DNA of 64,000 nt. It comes from Muriicola sp. Z0-33. GTDB taxonomy: Bacteria; Bacteroidota; Bacteroidia; Flavobacteriales; Flavobacteriaceae. The notes beneath the pieces were generated by a model. The model did no database searches. It had not been told where the DNA came from and saw nothing but the letters and a program-made list of their open reading frames with translations. The first letter of the stretch is position 1, and each line of letters opens with the position of its first letter. Both the position numbers and the translations under genes were made by a program. Below are positions 9,126 to 19,833 of this stretch, in pieces. The stretch is from positions 62,001 to 126,000 of the forward strand of contig NZ_JAFMPW010000007.1 in NCBI RefSeq assembly GCF_026126425.1, read 5' to 3'.

Positions 9126-10253
9126 ATGAAATATCAAACCAAAAGAAAAGCGCTAATATTATTGGCAGATGGCACCATTTTTTATGGAAAGGCAGTAGGA
9201 GATAAAGAGGGTACCGCCTTTGGAGAAGTGTGTTTTAACACGGGGATGACCGGATATCAGGAGATTTTCACAGATCCGTCTTATTTTGGACAACTTATGG
9301 TTGCCACAAATGCGCACATTGGTAATTACGGTGCAAATGATGAAGAAACAGAGTCCGATACTGTAAAAATTGCCGGATTAATATGTAAAAATTTCAGCTA
9401 TAACTACTCCAGACCCAATGCTGATTCCAGCCTGCAGGAATTTTTGGACAAAAGCAAACTGTTTTCCATTTCTGACGTTGATACCAGAGCATTGGTTAGT
9501 TACATTCGCGATCATGGTGCAATGAATGCTGTGATATCTACAGATGTAGATAACATAGATAAATTAAAAGCAGACCTGGCCAAGGTGCCAAGTATGGAAG
9601 GCCTTGAACTGGCCTCAAAGGTTTCTACTTCTGAACCCTATTACTACGGGGATAAAAATGCCCGGTATAAAATCGCAGCCCTGGATATTGGAATTAAGAA
9701 AAATATACTCCGCAATCTGGCTAAAAGAGATGCATATATAAAAGTCTTTCCTTACAATGCTTCTTATGCGGATCTAAAGGCATGGGAACCGGATGGCTAC
9801 TTTATTTCGAACGGCCCCGGGGATCCCGAACCATTAAAGGAGGCCATAGAAACAGCAAAAAATATAATTGCTGATGATAATCCACTCTTTGGTATCTGTC
9901 TGGGGCATCAGGTAATTGCCCTGGCCAACGGAGTGTCTACCTATAAAATGTACAATGGGCACAGAGGTATTAATCACCCTGTATTGAATCTCGAAACAGG
10001 AAAAGGAGAGATAACTTCTCAGAATCACGGATTCGCTATTAACAGGGAGGAGACCGAAGCCAACGAGAATCTGATAATTACCCATACGCATTTAAATGAT
10101 AAAACAGTTGCAGGAATACGCGTTAAGGATAAAAAAGTATTTTCTGTACAGTATCATCCAGAGGCAAGTCCCGGCCCTCATGATGCTGACTATCTTTTTG
10201 ATCAATTCTTTGATCTGATCAGCGCAAATGTTAACAAAACCGCAGTTGTTTAA
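9126..10253 (+). CDS. carA: Carbamoyl-phosphate synthase small (glutaminase) subunit
   Basis: The 375-residue protein hydrolyses glutamine and passes ammonia to the large subunit CarB for arginine and pyrimidine synthesis. The N-terminal CarA domain (ADGTIFYGKAVG; CFNTGMTGYQEI) is followed by a class I glutamine amidotransferase domain with catalytic Cys258 (GICLGHQ) and the His344/Glu346 pair (QYHPEASPGPHD). carB is not in the window, so the two subunits are encoded apart. The gene follows the ribosomal terminator by about 40 bases; its promoter is not obvious. Confidence 0.97.
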   Translation: MKYQTKRKALILLADGTIFYGKAVGDKEGTAFGEVCFNTGMTGYQEIFTDPSYFGQLMVATNAHIGNYGANDEETESDTVKIAGLICKNFSYNYSRPNADSSLQEFLDKSKLFSISDVDTRALVSYIRDHGAMNAVISTDVDNIDKLKADLAKVPSMEGLELASKVSTSEPYYYGDKNARYKIAALDIGIKKNILRNLAKRDAYIKVFPYNASYADLKAWEPDGYFISNGPGDPEPLKEAIETAKNIIADDNPLFGICLGHQVIALANGVSTYKMYNGHRGINHPVLNLETGKGEITSQNHGFAINREETEANENLIITHTHLNDKTVAGIRVKDKKVFSVQYHPEASPGPHDADYLFDQFFDLISANVNKTAVV

Positions 10254-10288
10254 GTAATTGTTATTTTCATTTCGTTTGCCGATAAACA

Positions 10289-10320
10289 TTGGTATGAAAA
10301 GCCGTGCTTTCGTATCTTTG
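10289..10320 (+). promoter_or_regulatory. Housekeeping promoter of eno
   Basis: TTG at 10289-10291 and TATCTTTG at 10313-10320 are centred about 26 bases apart, matching the Bacteroidota pattern TTG / TAnnTTTG (-33 / -7). The predicted start is near 10323, giving a leader of about 30 bases before the eno ATG at 10355. Confidence 0.75.
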
Positions 10321-10351
10321 CAAAACTAATTCAACCTTAAAATAAAACTAG

Positions 10352-11647
<1,296 letters not shown>

Positions 11648-11756
11648 TAGTGTAATTATACCGGATTCCAATAGACGGAAGTATTTTGGGATCGGTAGAT
11701 ATAGATCATCTATCTTAAATTATTAGTTCCAATCAGGAGCTAAAGGTAATCTGACT

Positions 11757-13304
11757 ATGAATAACTTTTTATTTGTTTCGGCAGAAAACGATGCTATACC
11801 CAAGTGTAAAGCGGGTGGTATGGGTGATGTCGTCAGAGATGTTCCCAGGCAAATTTCCGAGCGGGGAGACAAGGTGCATGTTGTAGTACCTTCATATTCC
11901 AGATTGCACCAGGATGGGGTACTGCGTCAAACCTTGAAACTGGAACTTAGAGGAACAGATTACCTTGCAGAACTTTATGAAGTTGCACCCAAAAAAGAGT
12001 ATAAAAATATCCATCATTATGTGATACACCATCCGGAAATTACAGCCGGGGAAATTGGACATATCTACCACGATGATCCGGAAGAACCTTTTTTTACGGA
12101 TAATGTTAAGTTTACTATTTTTTGTACCGCAGTAGCGGAGGCTATCAATCAAAATGCCTTTGGCCAATTAGACATTGCTCATCTGCACGATTGGCACTCC
12201 AGCCTTTTACTCTTTTTAAAGACATACCATCCTCGGTATAACGCGCTAAAAAAGATACGGTTTGTCTATACCATCCATAATTTGGCTATTCAGGGGATTC
12301 GCCCTTTTGCTGATAATTATTCTTCCATCACCAATTGGTTTCCAACGGTCGCTTTTGATTATAATGCATTAAAAGATTATCGGTACGAAGACTGCATAAA
12401 TTTAATGGCAGTGGGGATACGCCTGGCAGATGCAGTACAAACAGTTTCTCCTTCTTATAAAGAAGATGTATTAAAACCCAGCAAGCCGCCAGAATTTATT
12501 GGAGGTGAGGGCCTTGAGAAAGACCTGTTAGAAGCAGATAACCAGGGCAGATTGTTTGGTATCCTCAATGGATCTAATTATAAAAACATCCGAACGGCTG
12601 AGAAAGGCTTTCTCTTTAGAAATACGGTGAAGGCGCTTTTTGGTTGGTTACAGGAAGAATCAAAGAAGTACAAAGCGGATTTTCTTGCGCACACTGGTGA
12701 GAAAGTGATGGAGTATGTATCTAACAAACCCGAGTTTATAGTAGCCAGCGTAGCCCGCTTAACCGAACAGAAGTTTTATTTTATAAAACGTTCTCCAGAG
12801 GCCTTTGTGCAAATGCTAAAAGAGCTTGAGAAGGTTAATGGGGTGTTTATGCTTTTAGGTACGGGGGCTCCCGATTATGAGGAATTATTCAGGGATTTGA
12901 GCTATCAAAATAAGAATTTCATATTTACAAATGGCCAGTCTGAAGACCTTATAGACAGTATTTACCTGGAAGCTGATCTATATTTTATGCCTAGTCTTTT
13001 TGAACCCTGCGGAATAAGCCAGATGCTGGCGATGCGAAATGGAAATCCATGCCTGGTGCATAATACTGGAGGGTTAAAAGATACTGTTGATCATCTTAAA
13101 ACTGGTTTTAGCTTTGATGGAGACAGCTACGATGATAAAATAAAGAACATGCTCGAGACCTTTGATACAGTGCTGGACATTTATAGAAATGACCAGCAAC
13201 TCTGGAAAAAAATTCAGAATAGTGCTAAAAAGAAGAGGTTTACCTGGGAGAAATCTGTAGATACATATTACCAATACCTTTACGCCTTAAAGAACGGTTC
13301 CTGA
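11757..13304 (+). CDS. glgA: Glycogen/starch synthase, glycosyltransferase family 5
   Basis: The 515-residue protein would add glucose from a nucleotide sugar to a growing alpha-1,4-glucan. The N-terminal loop KAGGMGDVVRDVP (about residues 18-30) corresponds to the KTGGLADV motif of GT5 enzymes. HLHDWHSSLL and YTIHNLAIQG are N-domain motifs. The C-terminal half has VARLTEQK, MPSLFEPCGISQ (acidic catalytic residue in EPCG) and NTGGLKDTV. The variant KAGGMGDV lineage is common in Bacteroidota. No branching enzyme or GlgC is adjacent. The position after eno suggests a carbon-storage link. Confidence 0.88.
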   Translation: MNNFLFVSAENDAIPKCKAGGMGDVVRDVPRQISERGDKVHVVVPSYSRLHQDGVLRQTLKLELRGTDYLAELYEVAPKKEYKNIHHYVIHHPEITAGEIGHIYHDDPEEPFFTDNVKFTIFCTAVAEAINQNAFGQLDIAHLHDWHSSLLLFLKTYHPRYNALKKIRFVYTIHNLAIQGIRPFADNYSSITNWFPTVAFDYNALKDYRYEDCINLMAVGIRLADAVQTVSPSYKEDVLKPSKPPEFIGGEGLEKDLLEADNQGRLFGILNGSNYKNIRTAEKGFLFRNTVKALFGWLQEESKKYKADFLAHTGEKVMEYVSNKPEFIVASVARLTEQKFYFIKRSPEAFVQMLKELEKVNGVFMLLGTGAPDYEELFRDLSYQNKNFIFTNGQSEDLIDSIYLEADLYFMPSLFEPCGISQMLAMRNGNPCLVHNTGGLKDTVDHLKTGFSFDGDSYDDKIKNMLETFDTVLDIYRNDQQLWKKIQNSAKKKRFTWEKSVDTYYQYLYALKNGS

Positions 13305-13376
13305 TAAGATGCTGATTTAAGGAAAATAAGATTCTATACTACTAATGTTAATAATCCCTTAAATGAAATTTGGGAA

Positions 13377-13407
13377 TTGTTAAGGTCCCTTGTTTTTCGT
13401 AAATTTA
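13377..13407 (+). promoter_or_regulatory. Probable promoter of the citrate synthase gene
   Basis: TTG at 13377-13379 and TAAATTTA at 13400-13407 are centred about 26 bases apart and match the TTG / TAnnTTTG pattern with one mismatch in the -7 box. The gltA ATG lies at 13440, giving a leader near 30 bases. Confidence 0.5.
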
Positions 13408-13439
13408 CATTTCTATTTTAATCCAAGAAAATTATATAA

Positions 13440-14726
13440 ATGGCTGATAAAGCAACGCTTCACTACGATGGTAAAACCTATGAGTTTCCGGTTATAGAAG
13501 GAACTGAAAACGAACACGCAATAGATATTAAAACACTTAGAGCTGCAAGTGGCGGACTAATTACTATAGATCCGGGATATAAGAATACAGGTTCATGTGA
13601 GAGTGCGATTACTTTTTTGGATGGAGAAAAGGGGATTCTTAGGTATAGAGGATATTCTATTGAAGATCTGGCCGAAAAAGCAGATTTTCTCGAGGTCTGT
13701 TATCTTTTAATTTTTGGTGAATTACCCAATGTTGAAGAACTGGAGAAGTTTCACTCTGATATTAAAACAGAATCTCATGTAGATGAGGAAATGAAGAAGA
13801 TATTAGACGGCTTCCCCAAGTCTGCCCACCCTATGGGTGTTTTATCTTCACTGACGAGTGCCTTAATTGCTTTTAATCCAAGTTCGGTAAATGTTTCTTC
13901 GGAAAAGGATATGTATCATGCTATCGTGAGAATTCTGGCTAAATTTCCTGTTTTGGTTGCATGGACCTTGAGAAAGAAAAAGGGTCTGCCCCTGGATTAT
14001 GGAGACAGCAGCCTGGGATATGTGGAGAATATCCATAAGATGATGTTTAAAAAGCCAAATGAGGAATACAAAAAGAACGAGTTGGTTATTGAGGCCCTGG
14101 ATCAGTTATTGATTTTGCACGCTGATCATGAGCAAAATTGTTCAACCTCCACTGTGCGGATCGTAGGATCCTCGCACGCCGGTTTGTTTGCCTCGCTCTC
14201 TGCAGGAATTTCTGCCCTATGGGGCCCATTACATGGTGGCGCCAACCAGGCAGTACTAGAGATGCTTCAGGCAATAGAAGATGATGATGGGGATACTAAG
14301 AAATATATGGCCAAGGCAAAAGACAAAGAGGACCCTTTTAGATTAATGGGATTTGGCCACCGGGTATACAAAAATTTTGACCCCAGAGCAAAAATCATAA
14401 AAAAGGCGGCAGATCAGGTATTGGGAGATCTTGGTATTGAAGATCCCATACTGGATATTGCCAAAGGGCTGGAAAAGGAAGCGCTGGAAGACGCATACTT
14501 TGTGGACAGGAAATTGTATCCCAATGTAGACTTTTATTCTGGAATCATTTACAGGGCCCTGGGTATTCCTACAGAAATGTTTACAGTAATGTTTGCACTA
14601 GGCAGGCTACCGGGATGGATTGCACAATGGAGAGAGATGCGATTAAATGGAGAACCCATAGGCAGACCAAGACAAATATATATAGGAGAAAACAGTAGGC
14701 CATTTGTAACTCTTAATGAAAGATAG
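13440..14726 (+). CDS. gltA: Citrate synthase (type II, hexameric class)
   Basis: The 428-residue enzyme condenses oxaloacetate and acetyl-CoA in the TCA cycle. The N-terminal ~45-residue domain and the segment GYKNTGSCESAITFLDGEKGILRYRGY (split over residues 47-73) are typical of long type II enzymes. Active-site histidines are visible in GPLHGGANQ (about residue 264) and GFGHRVYK (about 305), and the catalytic Asp in VDFYSGIIYRALG (about 364). It precedes the amidinotransferase-fold gene by 18 bases, so the two may be co-transcribed. Confidence 0.98.
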   Translation: MADKATLHYDGKTYEFPVIEGTENEHAIDIKTLRAASGGLITIDPGYKNTGSCESAITFLDGEKGILRYRGYSIEDLAEKADFLEVCYLLIFGELPNVEELEKFHSDIKTESHVDEEMKKILDGFPKSAHPMGVLSSLTSALIAFNPSSVNVSSEKDMYHAIVRILAKFPVLVAWTLRKKKGLPLDYGDSSLGYVENIHKMMFKKPNEEYKKNELVIEALDQLLILHADHEQNCSTSTVRIVGSSHAGLFASLSAGISALWGPLHGGANQAVLEMLQAIEDDDGDTKKYMAKAKDKEDPFRLMGFGHRVYKNFDPRAKIIKKAADQVLGDLGIEDPILDIAKGLEKEALEDAYFVDRKLYPNVDFYSGIIYRALGIPTEMFTVMFALGRLPGWIAQWREMRLNGEPIGRPRQIYIGENSRPFVTLNER

Positions 14727-14744
14727 TCTTACCTTACCCTATAC

Positions 14745-15659
14745 ATGTTACATCTAAACATTAAAGACGAGACGTCTCGCCTAAAAGCTGTAGTATTGGG
14801 AACTGCTAAAAGTAGTGGCCCGGTACCAAGTCCTGAAGAAGCTTATGATCCTAAATCCCTTGAGCATATTCTTGCAGGCACCTATCCCAAAGAGGCGGAT
14901 ATGATTAAGGAAATGGAAGCCTTTAAAAATGTTTTTGTTAAGCATGGGGTAGAGGTTTTCAGGCCTGAGGTGATTGAGAATTGTAACCAGATCTTTTCCA
15001 GAGACATTGCTTTTGTAATAGAAGATAAACTTATCAAGGCAAATATTCTCCCAAACAGGGAAGAAGAATTTGAAGCGATATTGCATGTATTAGAGTATAT
15101 AGCCCCCGAAAATATCCTTTACCCACCAGAGGAAGTGCATATAGAAGGAGGAGATGTGATGCCCTGGAACGATTATGTTTTTATCGGCACCTATACCGGC
15201 CATGACTATCCCGATTATATTACTGCAAGAACCAATTGGGAAGGGGTAGAATACATTGCAGAAATGTTTCCCCATAAAAAGATAAAGGCTTTTGAATTAC
15301 GGAAATCTATAAGCGATCCAAAAAAGAATGCCTTACATCTCGATTGCTGCTTTCAACCGATTGGAAAAGAGAAAGCCATTTTGTGTAAGGAAGGATTTCT
15401 GATAGAAGAGGAGTACCAATGGCTGGTTGATTATTTCGGCAAAGAAAATGTCTTCGATATCAGTGCTGATGAAATGTACCAGATGTGCAGTAATGTATTT
15501 TCCATTTCCCCTGATGTAGTGGTTACAGAACAACACTTCACCAGACTCAACAACTGGCTCCGTGAACAGGGATTTACTGTAGAACCCATTCCGTATGCCG
15601 AAGTATCCAAGCAAGGGGGGCTTTTAAGATGCAGCACTTTACCATTGGTGAGAGAATAG
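14745..15659 (+). CDS. Amidinotransferase-fold hydrolase (dimethylargininase / arginine deiminase-like)
   Basis: The 304-residue protein has the guanidine-modifying enzyme fold. The pattern SRD (85-87), HIEGGDVM (132-139), HLD (198-200) and the near-terminal GGLLRCSTLPLV with Cys296 places all expected catalytic elements (acid, His, nucleophilic Cys). Family members hydrolyse or transfer from arginine-type substrates; which substrate is used here cannot be told. It follows gltA by 18 bases. A second, only distantly similar enzyme of the same superfamily lies at 21293-22222. Confidence 0.8.
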   Translation: MLHLNIKDETSRLKAVVLGTAKSSGPVPSPEEAYDPKSLEHILAGTYPKEADMIKEMEAFKNVFVKHGVEVFRPEVIENCNQIFSRDIAFVIEDKLIKANILPNREEEFEAILHVLEYIAPENILYPPEEVHIEGGDVMPWNDYVFIGTYTGHDYPDYITARTNWEGVEYIAEMFPHKKIKAFELRKSISDPKKNALHLDCCFQPIGKEKAILCKEGFLIEEEYQWLVDYFGKENVFDISADEMYQMCSNVFSISPDVVVTEQHFTRLNNWLREQGFTVEPIPYAEVSKQGGLLRCSTLPLVRE

Positions 15660-15785
15660 CTGGCCCTAATTGCCTAAGTTATACTTTCTAGACATTTTGG
15701 TCAAGGAACTTCTGCCTTGTCTCTTCTTTACATACTGTAAAATATAGATTCTAAAAGTATTTAATGAAATTTTAACGTCTTCAAT

Positions 15786-15816
15786 TTGGATTACTAGATG
15801 ACCGGTCATATTTTTG
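15786..15816 (+). promoter_or_regulatory. Promoter and operator of the TetR gene
   Basis: TTG at 15786-15788 and TATTTTTG at 15809-15816 are centred about 25 bases apart, a close match to the TTG / TAnnTTTG promoter pattern. The perfect 12-bp palindrome ATGACCGGTCAT (15798-15809) fills the spacer and touches the -7 box. A related 20-base site lies before the exporter gene (16525-16544). A repressor bound here would block RNA polymerase, so autoregulation by the TetR protein encoded from 15835 is the natural reading. Confidence 0.8.
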
Positions 15817-15834
15817 GGCTTTCGATATAGAATA

Positions 15835-16431
15835 ATGCAGAAGACTCTGAAACACGAAATAAAGGCCGACTACCTTTTAGAGAAAGGAATTCATATTCTT
15901 TGGTCTAAAGGGTATAATGCGACTAGTGTTAATGATATTGTGATGGCAGCCGGAGTTCCTAAAGGCTCATTTTACTTCTATTTTGATAGCAAGGAAGATT
16001 TTGCCGTTAAGGCTATTGAAAAGTATTTTGAAGCGCAATTTTCACCCGCCAGGAAGATTTTGGAGAATGAGGATTTGTCGCCAAAGCAACGATTGCTGGA
16101 TTTTTATCTGTACCGCTGTACAATTCTGAAGGAGGAGATGGATTGCAAGATGGGATGCCTTGCTAGTAATATTGGCAATGAAATGTCCGAACACAGTGAA
16201 AGTATAAGGCTAAAAATATTAGAAAAGGAGACTTTAGTACTTGCTTGTATAAGAGAGGTTGTTGAAGAGGCTCAGAACCGTGGCGAAATAGACGCCTCAT
16301 TGGTTCCACAAGATTTAGTTGCTTTTTTGGAAGATGCTGGAAAAGGGGCGATGATTACAATGAAAGAAATGCAGAGTAGTTATCCGGTAGATAACTTTTT
16401 GCAAATGGTGAATAGAGTATTGTTTAAATAA
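15835..16431 (+). CDS. TetR/AcrR family transcriptional regulator
   Basis: The 198-residue protein has an N-terminal TetR helix-turn-helix (GIHILWSKGYNATSVNDIV, then GVPKGSFYFYFDSKEDF, about residues 18-56) and a C-terminal ligand domain resembling the TetR_C group with a central Cys pair (DCKMGCLASNIGNEM). I chose the ATG at 15835; a TTG at 15814 would add seven residues and would lie inside the -7 box. It is expected to repress itself and the downstream exporter cassette through the shared operator. The inducing ligand is unknown; a lipid or hydrophobic compound would fit the neighbours. Confidence 0.92.
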   Translation: MQKTLKHEIKADYLLEKGIHILWSKGYNATSVNDIVMAAGVPKGSFYFYFDSKEDFAVKAIEKYFEAQFSPARKILENEDLSPKQRLLDFYLYRCTILKEEMDCKMGCLASNIGNEMSEHSESIRLKILEKETLVLACIREVVEEAQNRGEIDASLVPQDLVAFLEDAGKGAMITMKEMQSSYPVDNFLQMVNRVLFK

Positions 16432-16524
16432 CTATTCAACGCAGTTTATAGCAATTCTGAAGGGGTACATCCCGAATTAATAATAACAGTAAAGACAGGA
16501 TTAAATCAATTCACTAATTAAATA

Positions 16525-16544
16525 AACGACTGGTCAACTAGTCA
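16525..16544. promoter_or_regulatory. Second TetR-type operator, before the exporter gene
   Basis: The imperfect 16-bp palindrome GACTGGTCAACTAGTC (16528-16543) ends 12 bases before the exporter ATG. Read on the minus strand, the 20 bases 16525-16544 match the site at 15791-15810 at 15 of 20 positions, including the core TGACC-GTC and the flank ACTAG. Two such similar sites beside one repressor gene and its likely target argue for direct control. Confidence 0.7.
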
Positions 16545-16555
16545 ATCTACAAACT

Positions 16556-18919
16556 ATGAATGCACTTAAGAAAGCAGGCAATTTCGCCAATAAATTTGCC
16601 AAGAACTGGGCTCAATTGGTAATCAGATTTAAATGGCCCGTACTTGTATTAACACTATTGCTTGCCATCGGACTGGGTTCACAGGGCAAAATGGAGTTTG
16701 ATGGAGACTATCATGTCTTTTTCAGTGAAACAAATCCTGAATTGGAGGCTTTTGATGCCTTACAAGAGAAGTACACCAAGGATGATAATATTATCCTGGT
16801 ATTAGCTCCTTCTGACAAAAACATTTTTACCCGTGAAAATCTTACCGCTATAGAGGCATTAACTGCCGAAGCCTGGAATACTCCTTATTCTTCCAGAGTG
16901 GATGCTGTAACAAATTTTCAGTATACCAGGGCCGTAGGGGACGATTTATACGTGGATGACCTCTCTTATCAATCTGAAGATAAAACCGATGAGGAAATTA
17001 AGCAGATAAGGGAAATAGCACTTAAGGAACCTTTATTAGTACATCGGATAATTAATACTGAAGGGAGTGTTACGGCTATCAACGTAACTGTAAGGCTCCC
17101 CGGGGAAGATAGTGCAGCCGAGATACCTGAGGTTACTGAGGCTACCCGTAAAATGGTATTAGAATTTCAACAACAGTATCCTCAGTTCGAAGTATATACT
17201 ACCGGGCTGGTACCTTTGAATACTGCCTTTTTTGAATCCGCTCAGAACGACCTGGCGCTTATCGGGATCATGCTCATCATAGTGTTCATTGTTACCTTCT
17301 TGTTAACCAGGAATATATTTGCAACGATAGCTACCATCTTTGTGGTGCTGTTCTCTATTATCAGTGCTGTGGGATTTGTGGGGATTACCGGAATTAAACT
17401 AACCCCGCCTTCGTCTGTGTTTCCAACGATGATACTCACCCTGGCAGTGGCAGACAGCATTCATATTCTTATAACCATGCTGCAAAAGGTGAGAAACGAT
17501 GGATATAGCAAGAAAGATGCCTTGGTAGAAAGTATGCGTCTCAATTTTATGCCGGTTTTTATAACCAGTTTAACCACAGTAATTGGTTTTCTTACAATGA
17601 ATTTTGGCGATGTACCACCCTTTTGGCACCTGGGGAATATAACGGCATTTGGGATGACAATGGCCTTCTTGTATTCTACAACTACCCTTCCTGCTTTAAT
17701 GGCTATTTTTCCAATATGGAAGAGTAAGAAAGTAGTGAAGAAAGAGAAAATTGGTTGGTATTCCAGAATGGGACATTTTGTAACCCGACAACCGGCCCGC
17801 CTTGCGATTATTTCACTGGCGATCATAGCTGTACTTACTTTTTTGGCCACCAAAAACGTATTTAATGATGAATTTGTTGAATACTTTGATACCTCTGTTA
17901 AATTCAGATCCGACAGCGATTTTATCAATGATAATTTAACCGGGTTTTACAATGTGGAGTTTTCTGTAGGCAGTGGAGAAAGTGGAGGAATTAACAACCC
18001 GGAATATTTAAGGAAACTAAATGATTTTGAGAACTGGTTAGATGAGCAGCCGGAAGTGGTTCATGTTAATGCCTTTAGTGAAGTAGCCAGGCGTGTTAAC
18101 AGGTCTATGCACGGCGATGATCAAAGCTATTACAAAGTACCTGCCAACAGGGAGGAAGCGGCCCAGTATTTACTGCTTTATGAACTTTCATTACCCTTTG
18201 GCCTTGATCTGAACAATCAGATTAATGTAGACAAGTCCGAGACCAGGGTGACCGCTACTCTAAAAAATATTTCAAGCGCAGAGATGATAGCCTTTTCAGA
18301 AAGATCTGAACAATGGCTGAAGAATAATACAGACAAACCAATGCACGCCCTAGGGGTGAGCCCTACAATGATGTTTTCCAAGTTAGGATTCAGACAAGCA
18401 GATAGTATGTTTAATGGCAATATCATTGCGTTGATCTTAATATCGCTGGTGCTGATGTTGGCACTTAGAAGCTTAAGATTAGGATTAATGAGTATAATCC
18501 CCAATGTTACCCCTGTACTGGTAGGTTTTGGTATATGGGCTTTATATAAAGGTCAAATCAATACTGGGATGGTCATTGTATTCGGGATGACCCTGGGAAT
18601 AATAGTTGATGATACGGTTCATTTTATGAGTAAATTCCTAAGGGCAAGAAGAGAACTGGGATACGACTCCAAACAAGCAGTTATCTATGCTTTTGAAACG
18701 GTAGGCAGGGCTCTGGTAACTACAACAATTGTTTTAGTAGCCGGATTTGCAGTGCTGTCTACCTCCGCCTTTGCCCTGAATAGTTATATGGCCAGGATTA
18801 CTGTAATTATTATTCTTTCAGCTTTAATAATCGACTTTATCTTGCTTCCGTCACTCTTAATTTTGATCAACAAAAAAACAGATGAAGAATTGGAGACAAA
18901 TAAATTGAAATCAGAATAA
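16556..18919 (+). CDS. MMPL-type RND exporter
   Basis: The 787-residue protein has the duplicated layout of the MMPL/RND group: a first membrane helix (about 29-45), a large periplasmic loop (about 46-230), five helices (about 232-390), then a second loop and second helical half. Each half has a charged residue in the helix expected to carry protons (AVADSIHI with Asp300; GIIVDDTVHF near residue 685). Relatives move lipids, hopanoids or hydrophobic molecules across the inner membrane using the proton gradient. It is followed by a LolA-like protein and a barrel protein, and preceded by the TetR operator. The substrate is unknown. Confidence 0.88.
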   Translation: MNALKKAGNFANKFAKNWAQLVIRFKWPVLVLTLLLAIGLGSQGKMEFDGDYHVFFSETNPELEAFDALQEKYTKDDNIILVLAPSDKNIFTRENLTAIEALTAEAWNTPYSSRVDAVTNFQYTRAVGDDLYVDDLSYQSEDKTDEEIKQIREIALKEPLLVHRIINTEGSVTAINVTVRLPGEDSAAEIPEVTEATRKMVLEFQQQYPQFEVYTTGLVPLNTAFFESAQNDLALIGIMLIIVFIVTFLLTRNIFATIATIFVVLFSIISAVGFVGITGIKLTPPSSVFPTMILTLAVADSIHILITMLQKVRNDGYSKKDALVESMRLNFMPVFITSLTTVIGFLTMNFGDVPPFWHLGNITAFGMTMAFLYSTTTLPALMAIFPIWKSKKVVKKEKIGWYSRMGHFVTRQPARLAIISLAIIAVLTFLATKNVFNDEFVEYFDTSVKFRSDSDFINDNLTGFYNVEFSVGSGESGGINNPEYLRKLNDFENWLDEQPEVVHVNAFSEVARRVNRSMHGDDQSYYKVPANREEAAQYLLLYELSLPFGLDLNNQINVDKSETRVTATLKNISSAEMIAFSERSEQWLKNNTDKPMHALGVSPTMMFSKLGFRQADSMFNGNIIALILISLVLMLALRSLRLGLMSIIPNVTPVLVGFGIWALYKGQINTGMVIVFGMTLGIIVDDTVHFMSKFLRARRELGYDSKQAVIYAFETVGRALVTTTIVLVAGFAVLSTSAFALNSYMARITVIIILSALIIDFILLPSLLILINKKTDEELETNKLKSE

Positions 18920-18962
18920 AACCAGATAAGTAATGTTAATTTTAAAATTAAATAGCAACATA

Positions 18963-19736
18963 ATGAGAAAATCAATTTTAGCCGTTATAGCCATAGCCAC
19001 AATACAATTTGTTACTGCCCAAACTCCGGAAGAGCGAGGACTTCAAATTGCCAAGGCGGCCGAAGAAGCAGATCTTGGATTTAAAAGTTCTTCGGTAGAA
19101 TTAAAAATGATACTGAAGAACAAGAATGGGCAAACCAGTGAACGTACCATGACCACCAGAACTCTGGAATTAACAGAGGACGGGGACAAGTCGCTCATTG
19201 CATTTAATAGTCCAAAGGACGTCAAAGGTACCGCCACCCTCACTTTTACACATAAGGTGGGTTCGGACGATCAATGGTTGTATCTGCCTTCTATTAAGCG
19301 CGTAAAAAGAATATCATCTAATAACAAGTCGGGCCCCTTTGTGGGTAGCGAGTTTGCCTATGAAGACCTGTCTTCACAGGAAGTTGAAAAGTATACCTAC
19401 AAGTTTTTGGAGGAAAAGGGGAATCTTTTAATCGTAGAACAAGACCCTGTAGATCCAAAGTCCGGATATACCAGAAGGGTGGTCACCTATAACCAGGACA
19501 AAGGATATAGAATTGAGAAGGTAGAATTTTACGATCGTAAAAATGCGCTACTCAAAACTTTGACCTATAGTGATTATAAATTGTATAAAGATAAATTTTG
19601 GCGTGCAGGAACCTTTAATATGGTTAATCACCAAAGTAATAAAGAGACCTTGTTAAAATTTAGCGATTACAATTTTGGGATAGATCTTTCGGATGAAGAC
19701 TTTTCACAGGTTGCGCTGCAAAGAGCCGGGAACTAA
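18963..19736 (+). CDS. LolA-like outer membrane lipoprotein-sorting family protein
   Basis: The 257-residue protein has a signal peptide (MRKSILAVIAIATIQFVTAQ) and a mature part fitting the LolA-like beta-sheet fold: RTMTTRTLELTEDGDKSLI, then FNSPKDVKGTATLTF, QWLYLPSIKRVKRI and SEFAYEDLSSQE. Proteins with this pattern are encoded beside MMPL exporters in many phyla and are thought to ferry lipid-like cargo through the periplasm. I chose the ATG at 18963, which gives the signal peptide a proper Lys-containing start. It lies 43 bases after the exporter and so is in the same operon. Confidence 0.82.
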   Translation: MRKSILAVIAIATIQFVTAQTPEERGLQIAKAAEEADLGFKSSSVELKMILKNKNGQTSERTMTTRTLELTEDGDKSLIAFNSPKDVKGTATLTFTHKVGSDDQWLYLPSIKRVKRISSNNKSGPFVGSEFAYEDLSSQEVEKYTYKFLEEKGNLLIVEQDPVDPKSGYTRRVVTYNQDKGYRIEKVEFYDRKNALLKTLTYSDYKLYKDKFWRAGTFNMVNHQSNKETLLKFSDYNFGIDLSDEDFSQVALQRAGN

Positions 19737-19833
19737 TTTTCTAATAAAGTATAATCTCAAAGGCAGGAACTGCATTTATTGAAACTTAAGAACAGAATTC
19801 AGATGTTGTTACTGTCTTTTTGACCACCAGGGT

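Noticed and set aside
11701-11713. ATAGAT-C-ATCTAT palindrome between eno and the glycogen synthase gene
   Set aside because: Thirteen AT-rich bases with a one-base centre can arise by chance; there is no T-run for a terminator and no nearby regulator, so I do not call it a site.
17461-17928. 155-codon minus-strand frame inside the exporter gene
   Set aside because: It lies wholly opposite conserved exporter helices and shows low-complexity composition expected of antisense reading.
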